Origin: Calothrix membranacea FACHB-236
GTDB taxonomy: Bacteria > Cyanobacteriota > Cyanobacteriia > Cyanobacteriales > Nostocaceae
Assembly: GCF_014696315.1 (NCBI RefSeq)
Contig: NZ_JACJPX010000021.1
Coordinates: 44,154 to 108,153, forward strand
DNA: 64,000 nucleotides
Reading direction: 5' to 3'
The translations under genes and the position numbers were made by a program. Every line of letters starts with the position of its first letter. Positions within the stretch are counted from its first letter, which is position 1. The notes below the pieces were generated by a model. The model saw nothing but the letters and a program-made list of their open reading frames with translations, searched no databases and was not told where the DNA came from. Of this stretch, positions 8,831 through 17,685 are shown one piece after another.

Positions 8831-10180
8831 ATGGGAGCAAACTATACAGTTAAGAAAATTAAAAAATCCCTTCACGAAGCGGGTGTTAAATTTGTCCGCA
8901 TTCTCTGGTGTGATAATGCCAACATTATTCGGGGAAAAGCTGTGCATTTAGAGATGCTGTCTCACTATTTTGAACATGGTGTAGGCATCTCGGCAGGGGA
9001 ACAGGGCATACCTGTGATGTATGATGCGATCGCACCTGATTGTGGTTTGGCTCCTGTGGGTGAAATCCGCTTGGTTGCAGATTGGGATAGCTTGACACCT
9101 TTACCCTATGCGCCTGGTCATGCTCGTGTGCTGGGAAATATGATACTTGATCGGCAACCTTGGGCGTTTTGTCCGCGCCATTTTCTTAGGGAGATGATTG
9201 CCGCCGCTAAACGCGAAGGATTGGAAGTAAAAGCCGCTTTTGAAAACGAATTTTATCTATTGCGACAAACACCTGAGGGCATTGTACCTACAGAATCTAC
9301 GGTGTTTGCTGCTACTCAAGCAATGGATATTAATCGGGAAGTAATTGATGCGATCGCAGATGCTTTAATTGCTCAAAAAATCCCTGTAGAGCAGTATTAC
9401 CCAGAATCCGGCCCCGGTCAGCAGGAAATTTCTATGCGTTATACCGACGCTTTGCGTGCCGCTAACTACCAAATTGCCTTTCGAGAAACCGTGAGAGCGA
9501 TCGCCCGTCATCACAATTTGACAGCTTCTTTCTTACCAAAAATCTTTCCTGATGCTGCTAGTAGCGGTTGTCACATTCATCTCAGCCTGTGGCGTGACGG
9601 GCAAAACATTATACCCGATGCTCAAGGTGCCGCAGGTCTTTCCCAGACAGCTAGAGCGTTTATTGCAGGTATTCTGCATCATCTACCAGCACTGATGGCT
9701 ATCACTACCCCAAGTCCTAATTCTTACCGCCGCATTCGTCCTCATACTTGGAGTGGCGCTTTCCGTTGTTGGGGAATCGATAACCGCGAAGCGGCTGTGA
9801 GAGTTCCCAGCGATCCGGAATTTGGCAATCCTACTCATTTTGAGGTCAAAACTGTAGATGCAACAGCGAATCCTTTTTTAGCTTTAGGTGCAATCATTGC
9901 AGCTGGACTAGATGGTGTACAACGCAATCTTGAACTTGCAAACCCCGTTACCGAAGACCCAGGAAATTTACCCATCGAACAGCGCACAGACAATGGTATT
10001 GACCCCTTACCCACAAATTTAGGGGAAGCGTTAGACAATCTCAGACAAAATAACGTCTTATTCAATGCGTTAAATCCCCAATTATCACAAGCATTTGTCG
10101 CAGTCCGTCAAGCCGAATGGCTAGCGATGAAAGATTGGGACTTAGATGCAGAAGTAAAGTTGTTATTGGAGAGGTATTGA
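8831..10180 (+). CDS. Glutamine synthetase family protein (FluG C-terminal-like)
   Basis: ATP-dependent glutamate-amine ligase fold. The 449 residues contain a beta-grasp N-terminus, ENEFYLL (metal-binding Glu), the YYPESGPGQQE segment, SSGCHIHLSLW (metal/ATP site) and RPHTWSGAFRCWGIDNREAAVRVP (glutamate and ATP site). It is close in length to type I enzymes but its N-terminus diverges, so it is probably not the main GlnA. It may be a gamma-glutamylpolyamine-type ligase. The amidohydrolase 580 bases downstream is the other half of fungal FluG, which suggests the two act together. Start ATG 8831 follows GGATGGGGTGAGCG. Confidence 0.85.
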   Translation: MGANYTVKKIKKSLHEAGVKFVRILWCDNANIIRGKAVHLEMLSHYFEHGVGISAGEQGIPVMYDAIAPDCGLAPVGEIRLVADWDSLTPLPYAPGHARVLGNMILDRQPWAFCPRHFLREMIAAAKREGLEVKAAFENEFYLLRQTPEGIVPTESTVFAATQAMDINREVIDAIADALIAQKIPVEQYYPESGPGQQEISMRYTDALRAANYQIAFRETVRAIARHHNLTASFLPKIFPDAASSGCHIHLSLWRDGQNIIPDAQGAAGLSQTARAFIAGILHHLPALMAITTPSPNSYRRIRPHTWSGAFRCWGIDNREAAVRVPSDPEFGNPTHFEVKTVDATANPFLALGAIIAAGLDGVQRNLELANPVTEDPGNLPIEQRTDNGIDPLPTNLGEALDNLRQNNVLFNALNPQLSQAFVAVRQAEWLAMKDWDLDAEVKLLLERY

Positions 10181-10282
10181 GGGCATGGGGCATGGGGGAT
10201 AGGGCATTGGGCATAGGGCATTTGTCAAAGGTCAAGGGTCAAAGGTCAAAGGTCAAAGGTCAAGGGTTAAGGTTGGAATGTG

Positions 10283-10605
10283 GCTTTCAAAGGTGCAGGT
10301 TTGCGGATAAAAGGTGCAATTTCCAGGCTCAAAGCCTCAACTTCTAAGTTCAAAGCTGCAACTTCGCAGATAAAACGTGCAACGTTCAGGTTCAAAGCCG
10401 CAACTTTGCAGCTAAAAGGTGCAACGTCCAAGTTTAAAGCCGCAACTTTACGGATAAAAGGTGCAACGTTCAGGCTCAAAGGTGGAAGCCCCACCCTCAA
10501 CACCTCAACCTCCAAGTTCAACGCTACAACTTTCACCCTCAACACCTCAACTTCCAAGTTCAACGCTACAACTTCCACCCTCAACACCCCAATTTCCCAG
10601 ATAAA
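10283..10605. repeat. Tandem array with 21-base period (AAAGGTGCAACTT/TTCAAAGC type)
   Basis: About 15 degenerate 21-base units such as TTCAAAGCCGCAACTTTGCAG. Because 21 is a multiple of three, both strands stay open: the plus strand reads as seven-residue units (KAATLQL, KGATSKF, KAATLRI) and the minus strand likewise. Third-position conservation is not seen, and there is no Shine-Dalgarno, so I treat it as non-coding repeat. Confidence 0.85.
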
Positions 10606-10624
10606 AACCTAATCGTTGTTCCTA

Positions 10625-10756
10625 CCTTACCCAATCCCCAGTCCCCAATCCTCAATCCCCAGTCCCCAGTCCCCAATCCCCAGTCCCCAATCCCCAGTCC
10701 CCAATCCCCAGTCCCCAATCCCCAGTCCCCAGTCCCCAGTCCCCAATCCCCAACTC
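10625..10756. repeat. CCCCAGT/CCCCAAT heptanucleotide array
   Basis: Roughly 18 alternating CCCCAGT and CCCCAAT units, the classical short tandemly repeated repetitive sequence of heterocystous cyanobacteria. Similar arrays lie at 12025-12062 and 46146-46336. Confidence 0.95.
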
Positions 10757-10758
10757 CC

Positions 10759-11877
10759 ATGCAACTCAACCTCAGCGACATTCCCCTCATCGATCAACAC
10801 GCGCACAATATACTGCGGCCGGAAGTAGCAGCGCGTTATCCGTTTGCGGCTGCTTTTACGGAAGGATATGACGAGGAAATAATTAATCATCATGCACGTC
10901 ACACGTTCTTTTATCGGCGCAGTCTCAGAGAAATTGCGGCTTTATTGGAATGCGAAGCCGAAGAAAGTGCGATCGCAGCTCGGCGGGAAAGTTTAGGATT
11001 AGAAAATCTGACGCGGCTTTATTTCCAAACTGCGAACCTAGAAGCGATTTATTTGGATGATGGATTGGACACTGAAAGTATCCTACCGCTGTCATGGCAC
11101 GAACAATTAATTACCGTCCGCAGAATCCTGCGCTTGGAAGTAATAGCAGAACAGCTAATTCCCCAAGTCGCCAATTTCGAGGATTTTCTCGCCAGATTCC
11201 ACAGCGAAATCGATCCACCGCCACCTGGGGTTGTGGGTTTTAAGAGTATTGTTTGTTATCGCAGTGGCTTAGATGTCCAGCCTGTGAGTTATCAAGTTGC
11301 TGCGTCTCGTTTTGATGAAATTAGACAAACACTCAATAATCAACCAGTGCGTCTGGTTGATAAAGCTTTGATTGATTTTTTACTGCAAGAAGCTTTATTA
11401 ATTGCGGCGAAATATCAGCTACCTGTGCAGTTACATACTGGTTTTGGCGACCCCGATTTAGATTTACGATTAGCTAATCCCCTACATTTGCGATCGCTGT
11501 TAGAATTACCCCAATATCGTCAAGCACCTTTGGTATTGTTACACGCGGCTTATCCCTTCATGAAAGAAGCGGGATATTTAGCTGCTGTTTATCCCCAAGT
11601 TTATTTAGATTATGGTTTGGCAATACCATCTTTAAGTGTATCGGGAATGCGTGAAGCCATCAGGCAATTGTTAGAGTTAGCGCCCACTAGCAAACTAATG
11701 TATTCTTCTGATGCTCATTCAATTCCCGAATTGTATTATTTAGGCGCAAAATGGGGTCGCCAGCTATTACAAGAAGTACTCAACCAAGCTATTCAAGATA
11801 CCGATATTACTCTGAAGGAAGCAGAAGCGATCGCTCTAGCAATTTTACGCGAAAATTCCTTATCTCTGTATCAATAA
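10759..11877 (+). CDS. Amidohydrolase family protein (FluG N-terminal-like)
   Basis: Metal-dependent TIM-barrel hydrolase of the amidohydrolase 2 family. Visible metal ligands are His14 and His16 (DQHAHN), the VQLHTGFGD His, VLLHAAYPF, and the Asp in [10 protein letters not shown]. The 372-residue length and the position next to a glutamine synthetase-like gene match the two halves of fungal FluG, which is an amidohydrolase-glutamine synthetase fusion. It may release or transfer ammonia from a small amide, which is inference. ATG 10759 directly follows a heptamer array and has no Shine-Dalgarno. Confidence 0.82.
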   Translation: MQLNLSDIPLIDQHAHNILRPEVAARYPFAAAFTEGYDEEIINHHARHTFFYRRSLREIAALLECEAEESAIAARRESLGLENLTRLYFQTANLEAIYLDDGLDTESILPLSWHEQLITVRRILRLEVIAEQLIPQVANFEDFLARFHSEIDPPPPGVVGFKSIVCYRSGLDVQPVSYQVAASRFDEIRQTLNNQPVRLVDKALIDFLLQEALLIAAKYQLPVQLHTGFGDPDLDLRLANPLHLRSLLELPQYRQAPLVLLHAAYPFMKEAGYLAAVYPQVYLDYGLAIPSLSVSGMREAIRQLLELAPTSKLMYSSDAHSIPELYYLGAKWGRQLLQEVLNQAIQDTDITLKEAEAIALAILRENSLSLYQ

Positions 11878-11954
11878 GCCAGGGGCAAAGGTCAGAGAAA
11901 AGGAATAATAGTGATGAGTCTCGAAATTAGATAATTTAATTTAGCAATCCGATT

Positions 11955-12062
11955 TCAGGTTGACTGTTGACTGTTGACTGTTGACTGTTGACTGTTAACG
12001 GTTGACTTCCGCACAGAGTTACTAGTACCTAGTCCCCAATCCCCAGTCCCCAATCCCTAATC
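11955..12062. repeat. Heptanucleotide arrays (GACTGTT, then CCCCAAT)
   Basis: Five or six GACTGTT units followed, after a short unique stretch, by CCCCAGT/CCCCAAT/CCCTAAT units. They lie between the convergent ends of the amidohydrolase and NADH dehydrogenase genes. Confidence 0.9.
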
Positions 12063-12063
12063 C

Positions 12064-13461
12064 CTAGCTATTGCCTACTAAGCTAGCTTTATCTTTAGAT
12101 GTATGCAGTTCGCTAGTAGTAACTACGATATTGTTAACAGCATGAGGATTGTTAACAGTTTTGATTTCTACAAAAGCTTCGCGATTTGTAATCAATCGAG
12201 AGCGACGGTTCCGAGTAATATAGTTCCACGCCCACTGGAATACTACTAGTAATTTAGTGTCAAATTCAATTAAGAAGTAGATGTGAACTATTAACCAAAA
12301 TACCCAAGCTAAGAAACCTGTAAGTTTGAGGAAGCCTAAATCGACAATTGCTAAATTTTGCCCAATCATTGCCAAACTACCAACGTGGTTATAGTGGAAT
12401 TCTGGCAAAGTATAACCTTGCAGACGTAGTTGGATGAGTCTGGCTACATACTCACCTTGTTGTTTAGCTACGGGTGCAACACCAGGTAAGGGTTTACCAT
12501 CTTGATGGGAGAAGTTGCCTAAATCTCCGATGACAAAAATGTTGTCATAACCTTTGATAGTCAAATCTGGTTCGACAATCACACGTCCAGCTTTATCGCA
12601 CTCTACACCTGTACGTTTTTCCAGGACTCTCCCCATTGCGGAACCCTGAACACCAGCAGCCCATAAGATTGTTTTTGAGGGAATAGAGGTGATTTCGTCG
12701 CCTTGCTTGTAAGTAACAATGTCATTTTCAATATTTGTGACTCTGGTGTTGGTTTGAATATCCACACCCAATTTGCGTAGAGATTTTGCTGCTACTACTG
12801 ATAAATCTTGTGAGATGTGTGGCAGGATGTAATCGCCACCTTGTAATAAGACAATTTTCGCTTCTGAGGTGTTAATGTTACGGAAATCTTCTGTGAGGGT
12901 TTTGTATGCCAATTCTGCGATCGCACCCGCTAATTCTACCCCTGTAGGGCCACCACCCACAATCACAAAGGTTAACAAAGCACGGCGTTTTTCTTCATCA
13001 GTTTCTTTTTCTGCGGCTTCAAATGCTGAAAAAATCCGGCGACGCATTTCAATTGCATCTTCAACGGTTTTCAAGCCAGGGGCAAATTTTTGCCAATTAT
13101 CTTTACCAAAATAGGAATGGTTCGCACCTGTAGCAACAATTAATGTATCGTAAGGTACTTCTTTATCATTCAAAATAACTTTTTGTGCTTTGGGATCAAT
13201 ATCGCTTACTTCTCCCAGCAAAACTTGTGTATTCTTGCTTTTGCTGAATACAGCGCGTAAGGGTGAGGAAATATCAGCAGGTGAGAGAGCACCTGTGGCA
13301 ACTTGATATAAAAGTGGCTGAAATAGGTGAAAGTTACGTTTATCGATGAGAGTAACTTTGACATTTGCATTAGCAAGATTCTTTGCTGTATAAAGTCCAC
13401 CAAAACCACCACCAATGATTACCACTTCATGTGGTGCTTTTTTCTCAAGTTTGCTTGCCAT
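12064..13461 (-). CDS. Type II NAD(P)H dehydrogenase (NDH-2)
   Basis: Single-subunit, non-proton-pumping flavoenzyme passing electrons from NAD(P)H to quinone at the membrane. The 465-residue protein has an N-terminal FAD Rossmann motif (IIGGGFGGLYTAKNL), LIDKRNFHLFQPLLYQVA, the NADH-binding motif VIVGGGPTGVELAGAIAEL and the C-terminal FAD contact FVIGDLG. A hydrophobic C-terminal segment (LAWVFWLIVHIYFLIEF) probably anchors it in the membrane. Length fits the family. Several ndb paralogues exist in cyanobacteria and I cannot say which this is. The start has AGGAAA about ten bases upstream. Confidence 0.92.
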   Translation of the reverse strand: MASKLEKKAPHEVVIIGGGFGGLYTAKNLANANVKVTLIDKRNFHLFQPLLYQVATGALSPADISSPLRAVFSKSKNTQVLLGEVSDIDPKAQKVILNDKEVPYDTLIVATGANHSYFGKDNWQKFAPGLKTVEDAIEMRRRIFSAFEAAEKETDEEKRRALLTFVIVGGGPTGVELAGAIAELAYKTLTEDFRNINTSEAKIVLLQGGDYILPHISQDLSVVAAKSLRKLGVDIQTNTRVTNIENDIVTYKQGDEITSIPSKTILWAAGVQGSAMGRVLEKRTGVECDKAGRVIVEPDLTIKGYDNIFVIGDLGNFSHQDGKPLPGVAPVAKQQGEYVARLIQLRLQGYTLPEFHYNHVGSLAMIGQNLAIVDLGFLKLTGFLAWVFWLIVHIYFLIEFDTKLLVVFQWAWNYITRNRRSRLITNREAFVEIKTVNNPHAVNNIVVTTSELHTSKDKASLVGNS

Positions 13462-13729
13462 AAGACATATTTCCTTGTGTTAAGAAGCTGTAACTATTCT
13501 TAACAAATATGTAACAAGATTATGAGAAGAGTTGCCGTTTCTTTAAGAACAATTAAGAAAATAAGAAAAGTAATCTAAGTTACTGAATTGAAAACTTTTG
13601 TGATTTTTATACTAAATATGCCGAGGATTTACCCAACGAGGCAGAATGATTTGATGCGATCGCTTTTAACTTAGATATTCTACATTTACCCCATCCAAAA
13701 AAAAGCGATCGCTAAATCTTTTTGACTAC

Positions 13730-14284
13730 TCAAATCCTTGTATTCTGTGGTGCTACTTTAGCATTAGCCTCATTTTCAATTAATGCCAAAAATTGCGAAA
13801 TGTCTTGAGTCGATTGAATATGATAGACATTTTTCAGGCTTTGAGCTTGATTAATATATTCGCGATATCTTGGGGTCAAATATTTGTAGCATAACCATAA
13901 TGCGCGGTAGCTATTAAGCGAACTTTTAAATATGGGGCTGTTTTGTGGCCAGCCTTGTGGAGGTTTAAAGTAACCAGTGATTAGTCGTTTAGTTACCCAC
14001 CAAAAATGTACATATAGCGGTAAATCGACAAAAACTAGGCTATCTGCCTCATTTAGCCTTGGCCAAAGGGTTTCCATTGAACCAAACCCGTCAATAATCC
14101 ATTGGTCACTTACTAAAATTTGCTGATGGGCGCTTTTATAATCTTCATCTGGAACCTCCGCACCCCCTGATTGATATTTAATTTTGTCCAAGACATAAAG
14201 CGGTAAGCCAGTTATTTGGGATAATCTCTTGCTGAGAGTTGATTTACCGCCTCCTGCATTGCCAAACACCGCTACTTTTTTCAT
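13730..14284 (-). CDS. P-loop kinase-like protein (FlaR / adenylate kinase-like)
   Basis: Small NTP-binding protein of the group often annotated as DNA topology modulation protein FlaR. The 184 residues open with VAVFGNAGGGKSTLS (Walker A), followed by LDKIKYQSGG, WIIDGFGSMETLW and an LVFVDLPLY strand, the nucleoside-monophosphate-kinase layout. The true substrate is unknown. The ribosome site AGGAGAG lies just before ATG 14284. It stands alone between repeats. Confidence 0.7.
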   Translation of the reverse strand: MKKVAVFGNAGGGKSTLSKRLSQITGLPLYVLDKIKYQSGGAEVPDEDYKSAHQQILVSDQWIIDGFGSMETLWPRLNEADSLVFVDLPLYVHFWWVTKRLITGYFKPPQGWPQNSPIFKSSLNSYRALWLCYKYLTPRYREYINQAQSLKNVYHIQSTQDISQFLALIENEANAKVAPQNTRI

Positions 14285-14872
14285 CCCACTCTCCTGTTAG
14301 TGCAATCAAGTGACTTTGTAGACTAGTACCGCAAGGCGGAATTCAAAATTCAAAATTCAAAATTCAAAATGAATACAGCGTAAGCGTTTCGTGAGTTTAG
14401 AATGGTCTGCTTATTTGCGCCGAGGTGTACTAGTGGTTCATTACAAAAGTGTTGATAACTTCGTAGCCAGAAATAAATTCCTTACTAAGAATTTATTCAA
14501 GATCCACACAGGCAATTCCGAATCCAAAATCTAAAATTGTATAACAACCCCTTGCACTAAAAGAGCTAATTAGTAAGTCAGTGGAAATAAACCAAACTAT
14601 CTTAAGGAACGTAAATAGGCTTGAAATCCTTACCAATGACCAATGACCAATGACCAATGACCAATGACCAATGACCCAAGACTGCTCGGTTAAGGATTTT
14701 CAACTCGGAATTTAGTTTGGGGAAAAGGTGTTCGCGTAGCGTCTCCGCAGGAGAAAGGGTAAGGGTTAAAGGTTTTTTCTTACCCCTTTTCCCTTTCCCC
14801 TTTTGCCCTTAACCGACAAGTATTGACCAATGACAGCCTCAGCCAGTTACCTTTAATTTCGCCGACCTACTT
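14285..14872. other. Gene-free stretch with repeats
   Basis: Contains four ATTCAAA heptamers (14341-14370), an AATGACC heptamer array (14633-14675), a miniature element (14677-14825), and within it a GCGTAGCGTCTCC motif that recurs near 27020 and 52065. I see no gene. Confidence 0.75.
14677..14825. mobile_element. Miniature inverted-repeat element, TCGGTTAAGG family, copy B
   Basis: Left end CAAGACTGCTCGGTTAAGG, right end CCCTTAACCGACAAGTATTG. It is in the opposite orientation to copy A and inserted beside AATGACC heptamers. The interior has GGGTAAGGGTTAAAGG facing CCTTTCCCC-type tracts, plus an inserted GTTCGCGTAGCGTCTCC palindrome arm absent from copy A. Confidence 0.72.
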
Positions 14873-15796
14873 TCATCTGGCCCATTGTTGCAAGATATAA
14901 GCATAAAAAGCTTCTTTATCTACTTGATCCATTGCATAAATCTTGCGACCACCGGATACTACTTTAGTCCGCCCTTGACTTGACCCAGCAGTAATAATTT
15001 CCGTTTCCCATTCCCGCAATTGATAAAATTCTGGATGTCCTAGATAAGCCGTCGCCAACACATCCCAAAAATAATAATCTTGGGGAATAACTAAGGCATA
15101 ACATTGTCCCGCTAAATCAGAAATAGGATAGTGGCGTTGCTTTCCCATCTTTTGCACTAAATCTGATGTTACGGGTACATTATTAGTTAAATCCAAAGGA
15201 CACATAATAATTTCAATTTGACTTTCCCACACCCGTGCTGCGGAAACTGCATCCCAATAAACATTCCATTCCGCCGAACCATCTTGTCCTGGTTCCCAAT
15301 TTTTTTCTACATTTCCAGGAACATTTAACGCACCCCCCATCCAAACAATCTTTTGAATTTTCGCTTCAATATCTGGTGCTTGATCTAAAGCTGTTGCCAC
15401 TGTAGTCAATGGCCCTGTTACCATCAACGTTACTGGTGCAGTCGCCTCACGCAAAACCTTCACCATAAAATCTTGCCCTGTCTGTGCAACCAAGCGCGTC
15501 TTAATAGTTTCACTTTGATTGAGAATTGGGAGATGGTCAACTACAAAAGAATCACGGCGATAGAGATAAGGAAAAGCGTTAATACCCCGCACCGTGCTTT
15601 CCGCCACCGGGATATGCGAAAATCCCATCAAGTCTAAAATTTTACGCGTAGCACTAACAGCAGGTTGCACATAGCAATCAGCCGGAGTCACAACCACACC
15701 CAGTAATTCCACATGATCCATCGTCAACAGCAGCATAGTTGCTAGATAATCATCTACACCGCCATCGTGATCCATTAATACAAGTTGTTTGGACAT
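14873..15796 (-). CDS. Nucleoside hydrolase (IUNH family)
   Basis: Cleaves ribonucleosides to base and ribose for salvage. The N-terminus carries the Asp cluster that binds calcium and ribose, here as LMDHDGGVDDYLATMLLL. Other family signatures are VMVTGPLTTVATAL, KIVWMGGALNVPGN, EWNVYWDAVSAARV and YYFWDVLATAYL. The frame extends 56 codons further upstream, over the divergent deaminase gene; ATG 15796 gives a normal 307-residue protein starting MSKQLVLMDHDGG. No Shine-Dalgarno is visible, and only 18 bases separate its start from that of the divergent gene. Base specificity is unknown, but the neighbours point to pyrimidines. Confidence 0.88.
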   Translation of the reverse strand: MSKQLVLMDHDGGVDDYLATMLLLTMDHVELLGVVVTPADCYVQPAVSATRKILDLMGFSHIPVAESTVRGINAFPYLYRRDSFVVDHLPILNQSETIKTRLVAQTGQDFMVKVLREATAPVTLMVTGPLTTVATALDQAPDIEAKIQKIVWMGGALNVPGNVEKNWEPGQDGSAEWNVYWDAVSAARVWESQIEIIMCPLDLTNNVPVTSDLVQKMGKQRHYPISDLAGQCYALVIPQDYYFWDVLATAYLGHPEFYQLREWETEIITAGSSQGRTKVVSGGRKIYAMDQVDKEAFYAYILQQWAR

Positions 15797-15814
15797 ACAA
15801 GGAGCATTAAATAT

Positions 15815-16246
15815 ATGGATGAATTTATGCAAGCTGCAATTCAAGAAGCAAGACAAGGTAGACAAGAAGGCGGAATTCCCATTGGTTCCGTTCTTGTCAA
15901 AGATGGCAAAATTCTCGGCAGAGGACACAACAAGCGCGTACAAGATGGTGATCCTGTAACCCACGCCGAAATTGATTGTCTCCGCAACGCCGGAAGAGTC
16001 GGTAACTACAGAGGTACAACACTCTATTCAACCTTAATGCCATGCTACTTATGCGCTGGTGCAGTCGTGCAATTTGGCATTAAAAAAGTCATCGCCGGAG
16101 AATCGAGAACCTTTCCAGGTGCTAAAGAATTTATGATATCTCACGGCGTGGAAGTAATTGATCTGAGCCTAGATGAATGCGAACAAATGATGAGCGAATT
16201 TATCGAAACTAATCCCGAATTGTGGAATGAGGATATTGGGAAGTAG
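15815..16246 (+). CDS. Cytosine deaminase, yeast FCY1-like
   Basis: Zinc-dependent deaminase converting cytosine to uracil. The 143 residues carry the HAE motif (His50, Glu52) and PCYLC (Cys77, Cys80). The body and the C-terminal NPELWNEDIGK closely resemble the yeast enzyme, whose end is RPQDWFEDIGE as I recall it. It is unlike the large amidohydrolase CodA of enteric bacteria. ATG 15815 has AAGGAG ten bases upstream; an earlier in-frame ATG at 15785 lies inside the nucleoside hydrolase gene and lacks one. Together with nucleoside hydrolase and ribokinase it completes cytidine breakdown to uracil and ribose phosphate. Confidence 0.85.
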   Translation: MDEFMQAAIQEARQGRQEGGIPIGSVLVKDGKILGRGHNKRVQDGDPVTHAEIDCLRNAGRVGNYRGTTLYSTLMPCYLCAGAVVQFGIKKVIAGESRTFPGAKEFMISHGVEVIDLSLDECEQMMSEFIETNPELWNEDIGK

Positions 16247-16249
16247 TCA

Positions 16250-16385
16250 TTTGTCATTTGTCATTTGTCATTTGGTAATGGGTAATGGGTAATGGGTAAT
16301 TGGTAATTGGTAATTGGGGTTTGTTATTAATTATTTCTCCCCTGCTCCCTGCTCCCTTGCTTCATCTCTCTCATATCCCTTGCTT
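16250..16385. repeat. Composite heptamer array (GTCATTT, GGGTAAT, GGTAATT, CCCTGCT)
   Basis: GTCATTT units, then GGGTAAT and TTGGTAA units, a core TTATTTCTCCCCTGC, then CCCTGCT/CCCTTGC units, immediately after the deaminase stop codon. Block order matches the arrays at 1622 and 35290. Confidence 0.85.
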
Positions 16386-16404
16386 GGAAACATTAGCGTG
16401 CTAT

Positions 16405-16650
16405 GTTAATGCACCGGGATGCAATGCCATTGTATCGGCTGACATTGTTAATGCATCCGGATGCAATGCCATTGTATTGCCTGACATTGTTAATGCATCG
16501 GGATGCAATGCCATTGTATTGGCTGACATTGTTAATGTATCGGGATGCAATGCCATTGTATCGACTGACATTGTTTATGCACCGGGATGCAATGCCATTG
16601 TATCGGCTGACATTGTTTATGCATCGATATGCAATGTAATTTTATTACCC
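16405..16650. repeat. 42-base tandem repeats built from two 21-base halves (GTTAATGCATCGGGATGCAAT type)
   Basis: Five full 42-base units and one partial, differing at only a few positions, each with a GCATCSGGATGC palindrome and GCCATTGTAT. On the complement the two halves align to the 21-base unit at 42386-42560, so the two arrays are one family. The frames stay open through it but encode only the repeat. Confidence 0.92.
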
Positions 16651-16717
16651 AATAGCCAATCTTTTCTCCCTCATCTCCCTCATCCCCCTCATCTTCCTCA
16701 TCTCCCTCATCCCCAAA

Positions 16718-17641
16718 CTAAACCCCCCTCTCCTTGAGAAACGCATCAAACGTTAACTTATCAGGTAAGGAAGTTTGCGCCCCTGATTTTGTCGCAGCTA
16801 AAGCACCCGCAGCTGCACCCCAAACAACCGCTTGGCGTAAAGGAAGGCCTTGATAAAGTGCAGCAGCTAAACCGCCATTAAAAGCATCACCAGCAGCAAC
16901 CGTATCTACAACCTGAATGGGAAAAACTGGGACAAAGAAACTTTCTTCAGCAGTAGCGCAGAAAACACCCTTAGCGCCGAGTTTGACGATCGCACATTTC
17001 ACACCCCGTTGCAATAAAACCGCAGCGGCTTTTTTTGCTGATTCTTCGTTATTGACTGGAAACCCCACTAATTGCCCAGCTTCCACTTCATTTGGTGTAA
17101 TTATATCTACTAGGGAGTAAAGTTCATCTGGCACATGAGATTGTGCGGGTGCTGGATCGAGAATTACTTTTACTCCTGCTTGATGGGCTGCTTTCGCTGC
17201 AGCCACCACAGCAGCCAGCGGAATTTCAAATTGTAAAAGTATTGCAGTGCTATTTGGTAATAAATCAGACAATCGCTCTACATCTTCTTGATTGACACGC
17301 CCATTCGCACCAGGAATGACAATAATCTGATTTTCACCTCTGTCATCGACTGCGATCGCAGCTACTCCCGAACTGACATTTTCATCAATAGAAATATTTT
17401 CAGTTTCTACACCAGAGTTTTGCAAATTGTAGAGTAATTCTGAACCAAAACTATCTGTACCTACACGCCCAACCATGTGAGTGGGAACTCCCAAACGTGC
17501 CAGTGCTACAGCTTGATTTGCGCCTTTCCCTCCGGGAACTTGTACAAAGTTATGTCCTAATAATGTTTCTCCCGGATTTGGCAATCGGGGTACTGTGGCG
17601 ACTAAATCAATATTGATGCTGCCAAAAACAATAATACTCAT
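16718..17641 (-). CDS. rbsK: Ribokinase
   Basis: PfkB-family kinase phosphorylating ribose to ribose 5-phosphate. The 307 residues have the N-terminal FGSINIDLVATVPRLPNPGET, the sugar-binding GGKGANQAVALARLG and the C-terminal signature DTVAAGDAFNGGLA with its catalytic Asp. The frame opens 19 codons upstream, but AAGGA before ATG 17641 and the family start MSIIVFGSINID decide the start. Nucleoside hydrolase 0.9 kb away would supply ribose, so a salvage role is likely. No rbs transporter genes accompany it. Confidence 0.9.
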   Translation of the reverse strand: MSIIVFGSINIDLVATVPRLPNPGETLLGHNFVQVPGGKGANQAVALARLGVPTHMVGRVGTDSFGSELLYNLQNSGVETENISIDENVSSGVAAIAVDDRGENQIIVIPGANGRVNQEDVERLSDLLPNSTAILLQFEIPLAAVVAAAKAAHQAGVKVILDPAPAQSHVPDELYSLVDIITPNEVEAGQLVGFPVNNEESAKKAAAVLLQRGVKCAIVKLGAKGVFCATAEESFFVPVFPIQVVDTVAAGDAFNGGLAAALYQGLPLRQAVVWGAAAGALAATKSGAQTSLPDKLTFDAFLKERGV

Positions 17642-17685
17642 ATCCTTGATGTTAAGTGGTTTTTTACAGCTAAAGAACTGTGTGA

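Larger units (their letters stand above)
10181..10758. other. Repeat-filled gap between the two FluG-like genes
   Basis: Made almost entirely of arrays: GGGCATG/GGTCAAA 7-mers (10183-10265), a 21-base-period array (10283-10605) and CCCCAGT/CCCCAAT 7-mers (10625-10756). I see no gene or clear promoter in it. The last array runs right up to the start codon of the amidohydrolase. Confidence 0.8.

Noticed and set aside
10280..10612. 110-codon frame with seven-residue repeats, a possible antifreeze-like or coiled repeat protein
   Set aside because: Both strands are equally open because the period is a multiple of three; no ribosome site and no codon-position bias.
16405..16650. CRISPR array
   Set aside because: Units are directly adjacent without unique spacers and there are no cas genes; same for the other four arrays.
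16300..16737. 145-codon frame over the 42-base repeats
   Set aside because: Encodes only repeats and array sequence, starts in a heptamer array and overlaps the ribokinase end.
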